Of a DNA stretch of 64,000 nt, positions 25,344-35,846 are shown piece by piece. The notes under the pieces were generated by a model, which made no database searches, was not told the DNA's origin, and saw only the letters and a list, made by a program, of their open reading frames with translations. Made by a program: the position numbers and the translations under genes. The DNA comes from Vibrio ouci (GTDB taxonomy: Bacteria; Pseudomonadota; Gammaproteobacteria; Enterobacterales; Vibrionaceae), in NCBI RefSeq assembly GCF_004551525.1, contig NZ_SATR01000007.1:87084-151083 (forward strand). The letters run 5' to 3'. Numbering within the stretch: position 1 is the stretch's first letter; each line of letters starts with the position of its first letter.

Positions 25344-27119
25344 TTATCGATTAAACAGCTGTGCAAATTCTGAAGGTAAGATCGGTTTAGAAAACAGATA
25401 GCCTTGGTATTGGTGGCAATTTTCACGGTTTAGCAGCTCTAATTGCTCATTATACTCAACCCCTTCAGCAATAACGGTCTTACCAAGGTTGTGTGCCATC
25501 TGAATAATGGTTCTGACGATCATATGATCGGTGGCCTCTGTCACACAGTCATCAATAAACAACTTGTCAATCTTAATCGTATCGACTGGTAATTGCTTAA
25601 GGTAGTTTAATGATGAGTATTCAACGCCAAAATCGTCTATTGCAATAGAGACTCCAATTTCTTGCAGCTTTTTACAGGTATCAGCAACGCGTGAGTACTT
25701 ATCCATCATCGCTGTCTCTGTAATTTCAATTTGCAAACACCGAGAAGGAAGTTGAAATCGATTCAATGTTTCAGCAATAAACGGATAGATATCGTCATGA
25801 GCAAATTGGACACTTGAGACATTGACTGAGATACATATCTCATAACCCTGTTTACGCCATTCACTCGATTGTTTAATCGCTTGTTCAATAACCCAACGAC
25901 CAATTGGGATAATCTGGGCCGTTTTTTCGGCTACACCGATAAAATCACAAGGCGGCACAAAACCTAAGTCTGGGTGCTCCCAGCGCAACAACGCCTCTGC
26001 TCCCACTATATCTTGCGTATTGATGTCCACTTTAGGCTGATAGACCAAGTACATCTGATCATTATCAAGCGCACCTTTTAGCTCTGTTTCTACTTGGTGA
26101 TCATGAATGGTTTCATTCATCAACTCATCATCATACCATTGGATAACGCCATCACTTTTGCGCTTACTCTTAGCTAAAGCGACATCAACATTCTTACCCC
26201 ATACCTCAATATTGTTTTGCGCATCACTCAGCATCGCAATACCCGCGTAGTATCTTAGTCGATGGGATGTGTTCCTAATTTGACAAACACTATCGTAGTT
26301 GGCCTCTAGCCCTTCAATCAGATTATTAATTTCACTCTGATTATCATCGGTACATTTGATTAGCGCGATAAGGTCATCACCACCTAGGCGATACAACTGA
26401 GTCTGCTCCCCAAGTAATTGCTTCATTAAACGAGAAAAACTGAGTAATAGCGCGTCGCCATAACCATAACCTAGCTCATCATTCACCTTTTTAAGATTAT
26501 CTAACCCAACCTGCAAAGCAGCGTAATCAACTGTGTCACTGGCTTTCAATTCATTTACGACATTGAAAAAGGCTTTCCTGTTAGGGAGCTTGGTAAGGTA
26601 GTCCGTCAGACTGGCTTCTTTATATAAGTTGGATTGCTTCTCAGACTTCTGTTGAAAGTAAGTCATAATGGTGGCGAATATCGTAATAAATGCCACTTCT
26701 ATAGCATCTTCTATAAACTCATCAAACTCTTCGGTTGGTAAGTCTACCCAATAGCTCGCGATTAACACTGCCCCTATAGCAATTGGCCATAATGATCCGG
26801 GAAAAAGTATGATGTAACACAGTGGGAGACCAATAAATGCTTCTTCGATAGCATCGAGCTCCAGCGGTTCAACAATCCCGCCCCCAAACAAGACGATAAG
26901 AGAAATGACGGAGGCACCGACTTTAATGCGAACACTGTTAGAGAAGTATGCGACAAGCATCGCGAGGGGAAATAGCAAGTAGAACCAACTGACTATTTGG
27001 TGTTCAGTGATCAGCGTGTAGGAAATGAGATAAACAGCAACTAAGTAGACTCCTGTCAAAACATATGTCATGGCTTGACGATTGGCCACTTGTGACACAC
27101 TCACCTTCCTTTTATGCAT
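25344..27119 (-). CDS. Membrane GGDEF-EAL protein, probable c-di-GMP phosphodiesterase
   Basis: 591 residues. Five to six transmembrane helices in the first 155 residues, then a GGDEF domain whose signature reads GGDDL (YRLGGDDLIAL), then an EAL domain. The cyclase signature is degenerate, so synthesis is doubtful. The EAL domain keeps EALLRW, ITETAMM, DDFGVEYSSL, IKIDKLFI and EGVEY, so it should hydrolyse c-di-GMP to pGpG. Such enzymes tune biofilm and motility, relevant to the adhesins elsewhere in the window. The ATG at 27119 has an AGGAAG site. Its membrane domain resembles a MASE-type sensor but I cannot assign the class. Confidence 0.87.
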   Translation of the reverse strand: MHKRKVSVSQVANRQAMTYVLTGVYLVAVYLISYTLITEHQIVSWFYLLFPLAMLVAYFSNSVRIKVGASVISLIVLFGGGIVEPLELDAIEEAFIGLPLCYIILFPGSLWPIAIGAVLIASYWVDLPTEEFDEFIEDAIEVAFITIFATIMTYFQQKSEKQSNLYKEASLTDYLTKLPNRKAFFNVVNELKASDTVDYAALQVGLDNLKKVNDELGYGYGDALLLSFSRLMKQLLGEQTQLYRLGGDDLIALIKCTDDNQSEINNLIEGLEANYDSVCQIRNTSHRLRYYAGIAMLSDAQNNIEVWGKNVDVALAKSKRKSDGVIQWYDDELMNETIHDHQVETELKGALDNDQMYLVYQPKVDINTQDIVGAEALLRWEHPDLGFVPPCDFIGVAEKTAQIIPIGRWVIEQAIKQSSEWRKQGYEICISVNVSSVQFAHDDIYPFIAETLNRFQLPSRCLQIEITETAMMDKYSRVADTCKKLQEIGVSIAIDDFGVEYSSLNYLKQLPVDTIKIDKLFIDDCVTEATDHMIVRTIIQMAHNLGKTVIAEGVEYNEQLELLNRENCHQYQGYLFSKPILPSEFAQLFNR

Positions 27120-27273
27120 AGAACTTCCTGTTTTCTGAACTTATCGCTCAAGCCATAATAATACGAAACTACTCATTACAGAACACCGTTTACTAGATAA
27201 TGATCTCATTTATTTTGTTATACCTATGCAAACTCAAAATGCGTTGTTCCAAAAGTGCTCCATTAAATTTAGT

Positions 27274-27308
27274 CAAAAAAAATGCCGAACATAAAGTCCG
27301 GCATTTAT
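27274..27308 (-). terminator. Terminator of gyrA
   Basis: Hairpin with arms around 27281-27290 and 27297-27305 (ATGCCG paired with CGGCAT), followed on the minus strand by a run of T, 17 bases after the gyrA stop. Confidence 0.85.
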
Positions 27309-27324
27309 AAATTAGAGCGAAGTA

Positions 27325-29949
27325 TTATTCTTGAGAGTCTTCATCGCTTTGCGCTGGAGCTTCAGACTCTTCAGAAGCATTCACTACCTCTTCCGACTCT
27401 TCGCCTTCAACTAACTCAGCTTCTTCAACTTCATCAATGCGCTGTAGACCAACAACATTTTCATCTTCAGCAGTACGGATTAGCGTTACACCTTGTGTAT
27501 TACGACCCACTTGGCTTACTTCCGCTACACGTGTACGAACTAGAGTACCAGCGTCGGTGATCATCATCATCTCGTCGCCTTCTTCTACTTGTACCGCACC
27601 AACTACTGGACCATTACGATCAGAGACCTTGATAGATACAACGCCCTGCGTCGCACGACCTTTAGTTGGGTATTCAGCAAGTTCAGTACGCTTACCATAA
27701 CCATTTTGCGTCACTGTTAGGATATCGCCTTCGTTTGAAGGAACGATTAGAGACACAACTTGGTCATCATCCGCTAACTTCATACCACGGACACCCGCCG
27801 CAGTACGACCCATAGCACGTACTTTATCTTCACTGAAGCGTACAACTTTACCTGCTTTAGAGAACAGCATGATATCGCTGTCACCGTTAGTGATATCAAC
27901 ACCAATCAGTGAGTCTTCATCACGTAGGTTAACGGCAATTAGACCGTTTGCACGTACGTTCGCGAATTGATCTAGAGACGTCTTCTTAACGGTACCGTCA
28001 CCTGTAGCCATGAAGATGAACTTCTCTGGTGAGAACTCATCTACTGGTAGGATCGCTGTAATACGCTCGCCCTCTTCTAGAGGAAGAATGTTGACGATTG
28101 GCTTACCACGAGCAGTACGACTTGCTAATGGTAATTGATACACTTTCAGACGGTATGTCTTACCGCGAGTTGAGAAACATAAGATGTTGTCGTGAGTATT
28201 CGCAACAAGCAAGCGCTCGATGTAATCCTCTTCTTTCATCTTAGTTGCACTCTTACCTTTACCACCACGACGCTGTGCTTCGTAATCGCTTAGGATTTGG
28301 TACTTAACATAACCTTCGTGAGATAGCGTCACAACAACGTCTTCACGTGCAATCAGCTCTTCCATGTCAATATCATGGCTTGCTGCAGTGATTTCAGTAC
28401 GGCGAACATCACCAAATGCATCACGAACTGTTTCTAGCTCTTCACGAATCACTTCCATCAGACGCTCAGTGCTTGCAAGAATATGCATTAGCTCTTTGAT
28501 TTCGTCCAATAGGGCTTTGTATTCGTCTAGGATCTTCTCGTGCTCTAGGCCTGTTAGTTTGTGTAGGCGTAGATCAAGAATTGCTTGTGCTTGTGTCTCA
28601 GTCAGGTAGTACTGACCGTCACGGATACCGAACTGCTCTTCCAACCAATCTGGACGAGCCGCATCAGTACCAGCACTTTCAAGCATTGCAGCAACGTTAC
28701 CAAGATCCCAGCCACGAGCAACTAAGCCAGCTTTTGCTTCAGCAGGCGTTGCTGCGTTACGAATCAGTTCGATGATTTCATCAATGTTCGCAAGTGCAAG
28801 TGCTAGAGCTTCAAGGATATGTGCACGATCGCGCGCTTTCTTAAGTTCGAAGATAGTACGACGTGTCACCACTTCACGGCGGTGATCAACGAAGCACTTC
28901 AACATATCTTTTAGGTTGAATAGCTGAGGCTGACCATTGTTCAGTGCAACCATGTTGATGCCGAAAGTCGTTTGCAGTTGAGTTTGTGCGTATAGGTTGT
29001 TTAGAACCACTTCGCCCACTGCATCACGCTTACACTCAATAACAATACGCATACCGTCTTTATCTGACTCATCGCGTAGTGCACTGATGCCTTCTACTTT
29101 CTTATCTTTAACCAGTTCAGCAATTTTCTCGATTAGACGAGCTTTGTTAACTTGGTAAGGAATCTCAGTAACAATAATGGTTTCTTTGCCATTCTTGTCA
29201 GCTTCTACTTCCGCTTTAGAGCGCATGTAGATTTTACCGCGGCCAGTTTTGTACGCGTCTACGATGCCTTTACGACCGCTGATCAGCGCTGCCGTTGGGA
29301 AGTCAGGACCAGGAATGTAGTCCATAAGCTCATCAATAGTGATTTCTTCATTATTGATGTACGCAAGACAGCCATCAATCACTTCGCCAAGGTTATGTGG
29401 CGGGATGTTGGTTGCCATACCTACCGCGATACCTGAAGCACCGTTAACCAGTAGGTTAGGAATTTTCGTTGGAAGAACTGCTGGGATTTGTTCAGTACCG
29501 TCGTAGTTAGGTACGTAATCAACAGTTTCTTTATCTAGATCAGCCAAAAGTTCGTGGGCGATTTTCGCCATGCGAACTTCGGTGTAACGCATTGCTGCCG
29601 CTGAGTCACCATCGATCGAACCGAAGTTACCTTGACCGTCGACCAGCATGTAGCGTAACGAGAAAGGCTGAGCCATACGTACGATAGTATCGTATACAGC
29701 GCTATCACCGTGTGGGTGATATTTACCAATTACGTCGCCAACAACACGGGCAGATTTTTTATATGGTTTATTCCAATCATTACCTAGTACATTCATCGCG
29801 AACAAAACGCGGCGGTGTACAGGCTTTAGGCCATCACGCACATCTGGAAGAGCACGACCAACGATTACTGACATCGCATAGTCTAGGTATGAACCTCGAA
29901 GCTCATCTTCAATGTTTACGGGCGTGATCTCTTTCGCTAGATCGCTCAT
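27325..29949 (-). CDS. gyrA: DNA gyrase subunit A
   Basis: 874 residues. N-terminal breakage-reunion domain with the quinolone-resistance region [15 protein letters not shown] (Ser83 and Asp87, the drug-sensitive residues), catalytic Tyr122 in AMRYTE, and the GyrA box QRRGGKGKS starting the C-terminal DNA-wrapping beta-pinwheel. The tail is very acidic, as usual. With GyrB it introduces negative supercoils. Its codon use is that of a highly expressed gene. Monocistronic, divergent from ubiG, as in other gammaproteobacteria where gyrA and ubiG are neighbours. Confidence 0.98.
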   Translation of the reverse strand: MSDLAKEITPVNIEDELRGSYLDYAMSVIVGRALPDVRDGLKPVHRRVLFAMNVLGNDWNKPYKKSARVVGDVIGKYHPHGDSAVYDTIVRMAQPFSLRYMLVDGQGNFGSIDGDSAAAMRYTEVRMAKIAHELLADLDKETVDYVPNYDGTEQIPAVLPTKIPNLLVNGASGIAVGMATNIPPHNLGEVIDGCLAYINNEEITIDELMDYIPGPDFPTAALISGRKGIVDAYKTGRGKIYMRSKAEVEADKNGKETIIVTEIPYQVNKARLIEKIAELVKDKKVEGISALRDESDKDGMRIVIECKRDAVGEVVLNNLYAQTQLQTTFGINMVALNNGQPQLFNLKDMLKCFVDHRREVVTRRTIFELKKARDRAHILEALALALANIDEIIELIRNAATPAEAKAGLVARGWDLGNVAAMLESAGTDAARPDWLEEQFGIRDGQYYLTETQAQAILDLRLHKLTGLEHEKILDEYKALLDEIKELMHILASTERLMEVIREELETVRDAFGDVRRTEITAASHDIDMEELIAREDVVVTLSHEGYVKYQILSDYEAQRRGGKGKSATKMKEEDYIERLLVANTHDNILCFSTRGKTYRLKVYQLPLASRTARGKPIVNILPLEEGERITAILPVDEFSPEKFIFMATGDGTVKKTSLDQFANVRANGLIAVNLRDEDSLIGVDITNGDSDIMLFSKAGKVVRFSEDKVRAMGRTAAGVRGMKLADDDQVVSLIVPSNEGDILTVTQNGYGKRTELAEYPTKGRATQGVVSIKVSDRNGPVVGAVQVEEGDEMMMITDAGTLVRTRVAEVSQVGRNTQGVTLIRTAEDENVVGLQRIDEVEEAELVEGEESEEVVNASEESEAPAQSDEDSQE

Positions 29950-30188
29950 AGAGCCATTATCCCTCTATTTATAGATCGTATGTACAATACGCTTAAGGTG
30001 CAAAAATATAACATACAATTCAGTAGTTCGGCATCACTTTCCCTCTCCTTTTATAAGGTTGTGAGCTTGGTTGTGAATCAAGTGCCGAGAAATTGCACAC
30101 TCTAATTTTATCTTGCTGAAAAATGGTTATATTTTACCCGCTTCTAGAGAAAAGTGATCCTCTCTATGGAGTGTTATGCTTGAACGGG

Positions 30189-30194
30189 TATAAT
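30189..30194 (+). promoter_or_regulatory. -10 element, likely ubiG promoter
   Basis: A perfect TATAAT 41 bases before the ubiG start codon. No good -35 hexamer lies 16-18 bases upstream, so this is a partial call. Confidence 0.4.
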
Positions 30195-30234
30195 GCGTTC
30201 AATTCAAGGATGCAGGTTAATAAATAGAGTTGTT

Positions 30235-30942
30235 ATGACCCAATCACAAAATGTCGACCCTAACGAAATTAAAAAGTTTGAAGATATGGCTTCCCGCTGG
30301 TGGGATCTTGAAGGTGAATTTAAGCCTCTTCACCAAATCAACCCTCTTCGTCTCAACTACGTTTTAGACAATGCTGACGGGTTATTTGGTAAAACGGTTC
30401 TTGATGTCGGCTGTGGCGGTGGAATCTTAGCGGAAAGCATGGCGAAAGAAGGCGCTACGGTTACGGGACTAGATATGGGCAAAGAGCCACTAGAAGTCGC
30501 TCGCCTTCATGCTCTTGAAACAGGAACCAAGCTGACTTACATCCAAAGCACAATTGAAGATCACGCGGTTGACAACGCGGGTAAATATGACGTGGTGACT
30601 TGCATGGAAATGCTAGAACACGTTCCTGACCCCCTATCGGTGATCAAATCATGCGCAGCATTAGTTAAGCCAGGTGGTCACGTTTTCTTTTCAACGCTGA
30701 ACCGCAACTTAAAATCCTATCTGTTCGCTATTGTTGGTGCAGAGAAACTGCTGAAGATCGTTCCTGAAGGCACTCATGATCATGATAAATTCATTCGCCC
30801 AGCAGAACTTATCAAAATGATTGACCACACTGATTTAACAGAGACGGGGATTACAGGCCTTCATTACAACCCTCTTACAGACACCTATAAGCTTGGTAGC
30901 AATGTTGACGTGAACTATATCGTCCACACTCAAAAGTTTTAA
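30235..30942 (+). CDS. ubiG: Ubiquinone biosynthesis O-methyltransferase UbiG
   Basis: 235 residues from the ATG at 30235; the longer frame from 30193 would add a 14-residue head not present in the family. SAM-binding motif [13 protein letters not shown] near residue 52, acidic motif GLDMG, post-motif [15 protein letters not shown] and FFSTLNRN are UbiG-typical. It carries out both O-methylation steps of ubiquinone synthesis. Divergent to gyrA, followed by a strong terminator. Confidence 0.95.
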   Translation: MTQSQNVDPNEIKKFEDMASRWWDLEGEFKPLHQINPLRLNYVLDNADGLFGKTVLDVGCGGGILAESMAKEGATVTGLDMGKEPLEVARLHALETGTKLTYIQSTIEDHAVDNAGKYDVVTCMEMLEHVPDPLSVIKSCAALVKPGGHVFFSTLNRNLKSYLFAIVGAEKLLKIVPEGTHDHDKFIRPAELIKMIDHTDLTETGITGLHYNPLTDTYKLGSNVDVNYIVHTQKF

Positions 30943-30978
30943 CAACTTTCACATACCATATATTGTGTTTATTTCTCA

Positions 30979-31008
30979 GGCGATGACGTAGTGTCATCGC
31001 CTTTTTTA
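30979..31008 (+). terminator. Terminator of ubiG
   Basis: Nine-base-pair stem GGCGATGAC (30979-30987) with 30993-31001, 5-base loop and TTTTTT. Confidence 0.92.
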
Positions 31009-31170
31009 ATCATTTTTTCATCAATTTTTGCGTGTTTGATTCCAATTTAATCGACTCCTTTTTCGCTCCGAAATTTGTTCAAAGATCAAGGGATTTTTTT
31101 TTGTTTGTGGTTACTTATAAACCACACTGGAGATGGTAATTTTGTCCATTATTGCCAGCCCTAACGCCAT

Positions 31171-31198
31171 CAGTTAGTAGCCACTAACTGTTTTTTTT
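31171..31198 (+). terminator. Orphan intrinsic terminator upstream of nrdA
   Basis: CAGTTAGT (31171-31178) pairs with ACTAACTG (31183-31190), followed by eight T. No gene ends nearby on this strand except ubiG, which already has its own terminator 170 bases before; it may end a small RNA or act as a back-up. Confidence 0.65.
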
Positions 31199-31209
31199 GT
31201 TTTTGTCAG

Positions 31210-31218
31210 TTATCCACA
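31210..31218 (+). promoter_or_regulatory. DnaA box upstream of nrdAB
   Basis: TTATCCACA is an exact strong DnaA box. In E. coli DnaA binds the nrdAB promoter and regulates it, so the site is probably functional here. Confidence 0.7.
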
Positions 31219-31287
31219 AGTCATCCCAGATCTGCTCCTTGAAATATACGATTGATAGCACTATCTTGTAATCCGCAAACAGATACA

Positions 31288-31325
31288 CCCCTATATGTTG
31301 TGTTTGCTACTACAATATATAGATA
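31288..31325. promoter_or_regulatory. Pair of NrdR-like boxes
   Basis: Two 16-base sites, 31288-31303 (CCCCTATATGTTGTGT, about 13 of 16 consensus positions) and 31310-31325 (CTACAATATATAGATA, about 11 of 16 with an intact core), are 22 bases apart, two helical turns. NrdR represses ribonucleotide reductase genes through such tandem boxes. Confidence 0.6.
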
Positions 31326-31411
31326 GATTTTGATCACAAAGCCGGCACAAGTTTTACAAGAATTACACAAAAATGCGGCTTTTATCAGTTTTGTTAGGGA
31401 AATGAAGCAGA

Positions 31412-33694
31412 ATGAACCAACAACTTACCGTTACTAAACGTAACGGCCGTAAAGAAAGCATTGATCTAGAGAAGATCCATCGCGTTATCACTTGGGCTGC
31501 CGAAGGCCTAGATAACGTTTCAGTCTCGCAAGTAGAACTACGCGCTCACATTCAGTTCTACGATGGCATCACGACCTCTGATATTCATGAAACAATCATC
31601 AAGTCTGCAGCAGACCTGATCTCTGAAGAGACGCCAGATTACCAATACCTAGCGGCTCGCCTAGCAGTATTCCACCTACGTAAGAAAGCGTATGGCCAAT
31701 ACGAGCCACCAACGCTGCACGATCACGTTGCACGTATGGTTGATATGGGTAAGTACGATCAGCACATTCTTGAAGACTACACTAAAGCTGAATTAGATGA
31801 GCTAGATGCATACCTTGACCACAAGCGCGATCTAAACTTCTCTTACGCAGCTGTAAAACAGCTTGAAGGTAAGTACTTCGTTCAAAACCGTGTATCTGGT
31901 GAAATTTACGAAAGTGCTCAGTTCCTATACATTCTGGTTTCTGCTTGTCTGTTCGCAAAATATCCGAAAGAGACGCGTCTTGACTACATCAAGCGTTTCT
32001 ACGATGCAACGTCAACATTCAAGATTTCTCTACCTACACCGATCATGTCTGGTGTACGTACCCCTACTCGTCAGTTCAGTTCATGTGTACTTATCGAGTG
32101 TGGTGACAGCCTTGATTCAATCAACGCGACAGCAAGCTCTATTGTACGTTACGTATCTCAACGCGCTGGTATCGGTATCAACGCTGGTCGTATTCGTGCT
32201 CTAGGCTCAGAAATCCGTGGTGGTGAAGCATTCCATACAGGTTGTATCCCGTTCTACAAATACTTCCAGACAGCAGTAAAATGTTGTTCTCAAGGCGGTG
32301 TTCGTGGTGGCGCAGCAACAGTATTCTACCCACTATGGCACGGTGAATCTCAAGCGCTCATGGTTCTTAAGAACAACCGTGGTGTTGAAGAAAACCGTGT
32401 ACGTCACATGGATTACGGCGTTCAGTTAAACCGCCTTATGTACCAACGTTTGGTTGAGGGTGGCAACATCACTCTATTCTCACCTTCGGACGTACCTGGC
32501 CTATACGATGCGTTCTTCGAGAACCAAGATGAGTTCGAACGTCTATACGTGAAGTACGAAAACGATCCTTCAGTTAAGAAAGAAACGGTTAAAGCGATCG
32601 AGATGTTCTCTATCTTGATGCAAGAGCGTGCTTCTACAGGTCGTATCTACATTCAAAACGTTGACCACTGTAACACTCACAGTCCATTTGACTCAGAGGT
32701 TGCACCTGTACGTCAATCGAACCTATGTCTAGAGATCGCACTGCCGACTAAACCTCTGACAAATGTAGAAGATGATTCAGGTGAGATTGCACTATGTACG
32801 CTTTCTGCGTTTAACCTTGGTGCGATTAAATCACTAGACGATTTCGAAGAGCTTTCTGAACTGGTAGTACGTGCACTAGATGCACTGCTTGATTACCAAG
32901 ACTACCCTCTTCCAGCTGCATACAAGTCAACTATGAACCGCCGTACTCTAGGTGTTGGTGTTATTAACTACGCTTACTACCTAGCGAAGAACGGTGTTAA
33001 GTACTCTGATGGCAGCGCAAATGGCCTAACTCACCGTACATTTGAAGCGATTCAGTACTACCTACTTAAAGCGTCTGTTGCGCTTGCGAAAGAACAAGGC
33101 AAATGCCCATCTTTCCACGAAACAAACTACGCGAAAGGCCTACTACCAATCGATACGTATAAGAAAGATATCGATTTAGTATGTGATGAGCAGCTGCATT
33201 ACGACTGGGATGGTTTACGTGAAGAGATCGTTACTCACGGTCTACGTAACTCAACACTGACAGCACTAATGCCTTCTGAGACATCATCGCAGATCTCTAA
33301 CGCGACAAATGGTATTGAACCACCACGTGGTTACGTATCAGTTAAGGCTTCTAAAGATGGTATCTTGAAGCAGGTTGTACCAGAATTTACCGAGTACAAA
33401 GATAACTATGAATTACTTTGGAACATCGGTTCTAATGACGGTTATCTACACCTAGTTGGCATCATGCAGAAGTTCGTTGACCAAGCTATTTCAGCGAACA
33501 CGAACTATGACCCAACTCGTTTCGAAAGCGGCAAAGTACCGATGAAGAAGCTGCTGCAAGATCTACTAACAGCGTACAAATATGGTGTTAAGACGCTTTA
33601 CTACCATAACACTCGTGATGGTGCGAGCGATGACCAGAAAGACGCTGTACAACCACAAGACGACGATTGCGCGGGCGGCGGTTGTAAGATTTAA
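31412..33694 (+). CDS. nrdA: Ribonucleoside-diphosphate reductase class Ia, alpha subunit
   Basis: 760 residues, the same size as E. coli NrdA. N-terminal ATP-cone (VTKRNGRKESIDLEKIHRVI), substrate-site cysteine in FSSCVLIE, active-site cysteine and glutamate in SNLCLEIALP, the second cysteine in ALCTLSAFNLG, tyrosines of the radical path near the C terminus, and a terminal redox tail DDDCAGGGCKI. It reduces ribonucleoside diphosphates to deoxyribonucleotides using the tyrosyl radical of NrdB. Codon use indicates high expression. First gene of an operon with nrdB and a ferredoxin, with DnaA and NrdR-like sites upstream. Confidence 0.98.
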   Translation: MNQQLTVTKRNGRKESIDLEKIHRVITWAAEGLDNVSVSQVELRAHIQFYDGITTSDIHETIIKSAADLISEETPDYQYLAARLAVFHLRKKAYGQYEPPTLHDHVARMVDMGKYDQHILEDYTKAELDELDAYLDHKRDLNFSYAAVKQLEGKYFVQNRVSGEIYESAQFLYILVSACLFAKYPKETRLDYIKRFYDATSTFKISLPTPIMSGVRTPTRQFSSCVLIECGDSLDSINATASSIVRYVSQRAGIGINAGRIRALGSEIRGGEAFHTGCIPFYKYFQTAVKCCSQGGVRGGAATVFYPLWHGESQALMVLKNNRGVEENRVRHMDYGVQLNRLMYQRLVEGGNITLFSPSDVPGLYDAFFENQDEFERLYVKYENDPSVKKETVKAIEMFSILMQERASTGRIYIQNVDHCNTHSPFDSEVAPVRQSNLCLEIALPTKPLTNVEDDSGEIALCTLSAFNLGAIKSLDDFEELSELVVRALDALLDYQDYPLPAAYKSTMNRRTLGVGVINYAYYLAKNGVKYSDGSANGLTHRTFEAIQYYLLKASVALAKEQGKCPSFHETNYAKGLLPIDTYKKDIDLVCDEQLHYDWDGLREEIVTHGLRNSTLTALMPSETSSQISNATNGIEPPRGYVSVKASKDGILKQVVPEFTEYKDNYELLWNIGSNDGYLHLVGIMQKFVDQAISANTNYDPTRFESGKVPMKKLLQDLLTAYKYGVKTLYYHNTRDGASDDQKDAVQPQDDDCAGGGCKI

Positions 33695-33698
33695 CCCA

Positions 33699-33757
33699 TA
33701 ATCCCCTATCGGGATTATTAAGGCTTAACAAAATATTCGCCCCTCAGATTGAGGGGC
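33699..33757 (+). other. Two hairpins between nrdA and nrdB
   Basis: TAATCCC (33699-33705) pairs with 33711-33717, and GCCCCTCA (33739-33746) pairs with 33750-33757. The second ends 20 bases before the nrdB ATG and is not followed by a T-run, so the pair probably affects mRNA stability or relative subunit levels rather than termination. Confidence 0.65.
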
Positions 33758-33777
33758 ATAAAAGGAATTGAGGCATC

Positions 33778-34911
33778 ATGGCTTACAGTACTTTTAACCG
33801 AACTAAGAACGACCAGCTAAAAGAACCTATGTTCTTGGGTCAATCGGTAAACGTTGCACGTTACGATCAACAAAAATTTGAAATTTTCGAAAAATTAATC
33901 GAGAAGCAACTGTCTTTCTTCTGGCGTCCAGAAGAAGTAGATGTATCAAGCGATCGTATCGACTACAACAAGCTACCAGACCACGAAAAACACATTTTCA
34001 TCTCAAACCTAAAGTACCAAACGCTACTGGATTCGATCCAGGGTCGTAGCCCTAACGTTGCGTTACTTCCATTGGTTTCTCTACCAGAAGTAGAGACATG
34101 GATTGAGACTTGGTCTTTCTCTGAGACTATCCACTCGCGCTCTTACACTCACATCATCCGTAACATCGTTAATGATCCGGGTCTTGTGTTTGATGACATC
34201 GTAGAAAATGAGCACATTCTAAAGCGTGCGAAAGACATTTCTCGCTACTACGATGACTTGATCCAACTGACTAACGACTACCACCGTTACGGTGAAGGCA
34301 AACATACAATCAACGGCGAAGAAGTGACTATCACTCTTCACGAGCTGAAGAAAAAGCTGTATGTATGTCTAATGTCAGTGAACGCACTAGAAGCGATCCG
34401 TTTCTACGTAAGTTTCGCTTGTTCGTTTGCATTTGCTGAACGTGAGCTGATGGAAGGTAACGCAAAAATCATCAAGCTCATTGCTCGTGATGAAGCGCTA
34501 CACCTAACGGGTACTCAGCACATGATCAACCTGCTTCGTAACGGTCAAGATGACTTCTCATTCATGCAAATCGCTGAAGAATGTAAGCAAGAGTGTTTCG
34601 ACCTATTCAAAGAAGCGGCAGAGCAAGAAAAAGAGTGGGCAGAATACCTATTCAAAGATGGCTCGATGATTGGTCTAAACAAAGACATTCTTTGTCAGTA
34701 CGTTGAGTACATTACCAACATCCGTATGCAGGCTGTTGGTCTTGGCGCAGCTTACCCAGAAGCAACATCGAACCCTATTCCATGGATCAACGCTTGGTTA
34801 TCTTCTGATAACGTTCAGGTTGCTCCTCAGGAAGCAGAGATTTCATCTTACCTAGTTGGTCAGATAGATAGTGACGTTCGTGCGGATGACTTTAAGGACT
34901 TCGAACTGTAA
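33778..34911 (+). CDS. nrdB: Ribonucleoside-diphosphate reductase class Ia, beta subunit
   Basis: 377 residues, near the 376 of E. coli NrdB. Diiron ligands lie in helices containing [24 protein letters not shown] (the two central Glu and His), ENEHI and [13 protein letters not shown]; the radical tyrosine is in SRSYTH. It generates the tyrosyl radical for NrdA. An AAAGGAAT ribosome site and a hairpin precede it. Its stop overlaps the ferredoxin start (TAATG). Confidence 0.98.
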   Translation: MAYSTFNRTKNDQLKEPMFLGQSVNVARYDQQKFEIFEKLIEKQLSFFWRPEEVDVSSDRIDYNKLPDHEKHIFISNLKYQTLLDSIQGRSPNVALLPLVSLPEVETWIETWSFSETIHSRSYTHIIRNIVNDPGLVFDDIVENEHILKRAKDISRYYDDLIQLTNDYHRYGEGKHTINGEEVTITLHELKKKLYVCLMSVNALEAIRFYVSFACSFAFAERELMEGNAKIIKLIARDEALHLTGTQHMINLLRNGQDDFSFMQIAEECKQECFDLFKEAAEQEKEWAEYLFKDGSMIGLNKDILCQYVEYITNIRMQAVGLGAAYPEATSNPIPWINAWLSSDNVQVAPQEAEISSYLVGQIDSDVRADDFKDFEL

Positions 34912-35189
34912 TGCCAACAATCAAAATCAACGGGATGACTCCTATTCAGTCTCACCCTTCGAATACCATTTTAGAAACAATGGAGAACGCAGGTGTAGAG
35001 CCAGAATACAATTGCCGTGACGGACACTGCGGCGCTTGTCGCTGCAAGTTGGTCTCAGGTGAAGTGGAATACGTTGGTTTTGCTATGGCTTACACCGAAG
35101 AGCGCGAAATTTTACCGTGCATCTGCAAAGCAAAGTCTGATATCGAGATTGAAGGTGTTCACTATGCGCTAAAAGAAAAACGCGCATAG
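34911..35189 (+). CDS. yfaE: 2Fe-2S ferredoxin, YfaE-like, NrdB maintenance
   Basis: 92 residues with a plant-type ferredoxin cluster motif CRDGHCGACRCK and a final Cys in LPCIC. In E. coli YfaE donates electrons to rebuild the NrdB diiron-tyrosyl cofactor. Translational coupling to nrdB (one-base overlap) supports the same job. Last gene of the operon; a terminator follows. Confidence 0.93.
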   Translation: MPTIKINGMTPIQSHPSNTILETMENAGVEPEYNCRDGHCGACRCKLVSGEVEYVGFAMAYTEEREILPCICKAKSDIEIEGVHYALKEKRA

Positions 35190-35205
35190 TACATTTTTAG
35201 TCATC

Positions 35206-35243
35206 AAAAAAAGCCCTTTAGTTCATCACTAAAGGGCTTTTTG
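35206..35243 (+). terminator. Terminator of nrdAB-yfaE
   Basis: Eleven-base-pair stem AGCCCTTTAGT (35212-35222) with 35228-35238, flanked by A- and T-runs. Confidence 0.93.
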
Positions 35244-35345
35244 TATATAAAGAATCAGGTGTGCAAGCGAGTAACTCGAGTTCAAATAAGTATGATGAAG
35301 TGCATAACTATACAAATTATAAAAGACTAAGGTTCGCGTTAGCCT

Positions 35346-35603
35346 TTATGCATTTAATTTAGCTGGCTCACGTGACAAAAATGCATCAGCGGTCAGCATA
35401 GACACGGCTTTGTCACCGATCTCTCTACCATCATCATCAAAAAGCGAAAGATGATAACCTAAGCTATCCCCAACGATTTTTTCTTTTGGTGCTTGTCGCC
35501 ACAAAGAGATTACATCCTGACGTTCATCCTTAAGTGCTTCACCCAAAATAACTTTTTGACTAGCAACTTGGTACCATACAAGGATTTTTGACTGACTAAA
35601 CAT
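35346..35603 (-). CDS. Conserved small hypothetical protein
   Basis: 85 residues from the ATG at 35603, chosen because GGAGGGG lies just upstream; the frame runs ten residues further but without a ribosome site. Soluble, no cysteines, no signal peptide or helix-turn-helix. The sequence has alternating charged and hydrophobic stretches (KILVWYQVASQKVILGEALK, then LSLFDDDGREIGDKAVSML) that suggest a small beta-rich fold. I do not recognise a family. Single gene between the ferredoxin terminator and the CinA-like gene. Confidence 0.55.
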   Translation of the reverse strand: MFSQSKILVWYQVASQKVILGEALKDERQDVISLWRQAPKEKIVGDSLGYHLSLFDDDGREIGDKAVSMLTADAFLSREPAKLNA

Positions 35604-35846
35604 ACTAACCCCTCCGTGAAAATAGCGATTCAAGTAATCAGTTTATCCTCTTCTCCAACAAAAATAAGTACCAAAAGTGAGACAATTTTGGCTTCTATTT
35701 AAAATCATTGAGTTAAGCCATATATGAATACGCTATAAAAAAATATTTAACTGATGAATATGAAATATCAAGTGCATTCATTTGCTTATTACAGAATGCC
35801 AACCGACGCTGAATTGACAAATATAAATAGTCAGTTCATTGAATTT

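Larger units (their letters stand above)
30943..31411. other. Intergenic region with nrdAB control elements
   Basis: About 470 bases. It holds the ubiG terminator, a second hairpin plus T-run at 31171-31198 not preceded by a gene, a DnaA box at 31210-31218 and two NrdR-like boxes at 31288-31325. The segment 31010-31170 shows no open frame. Confidence 0.7.
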
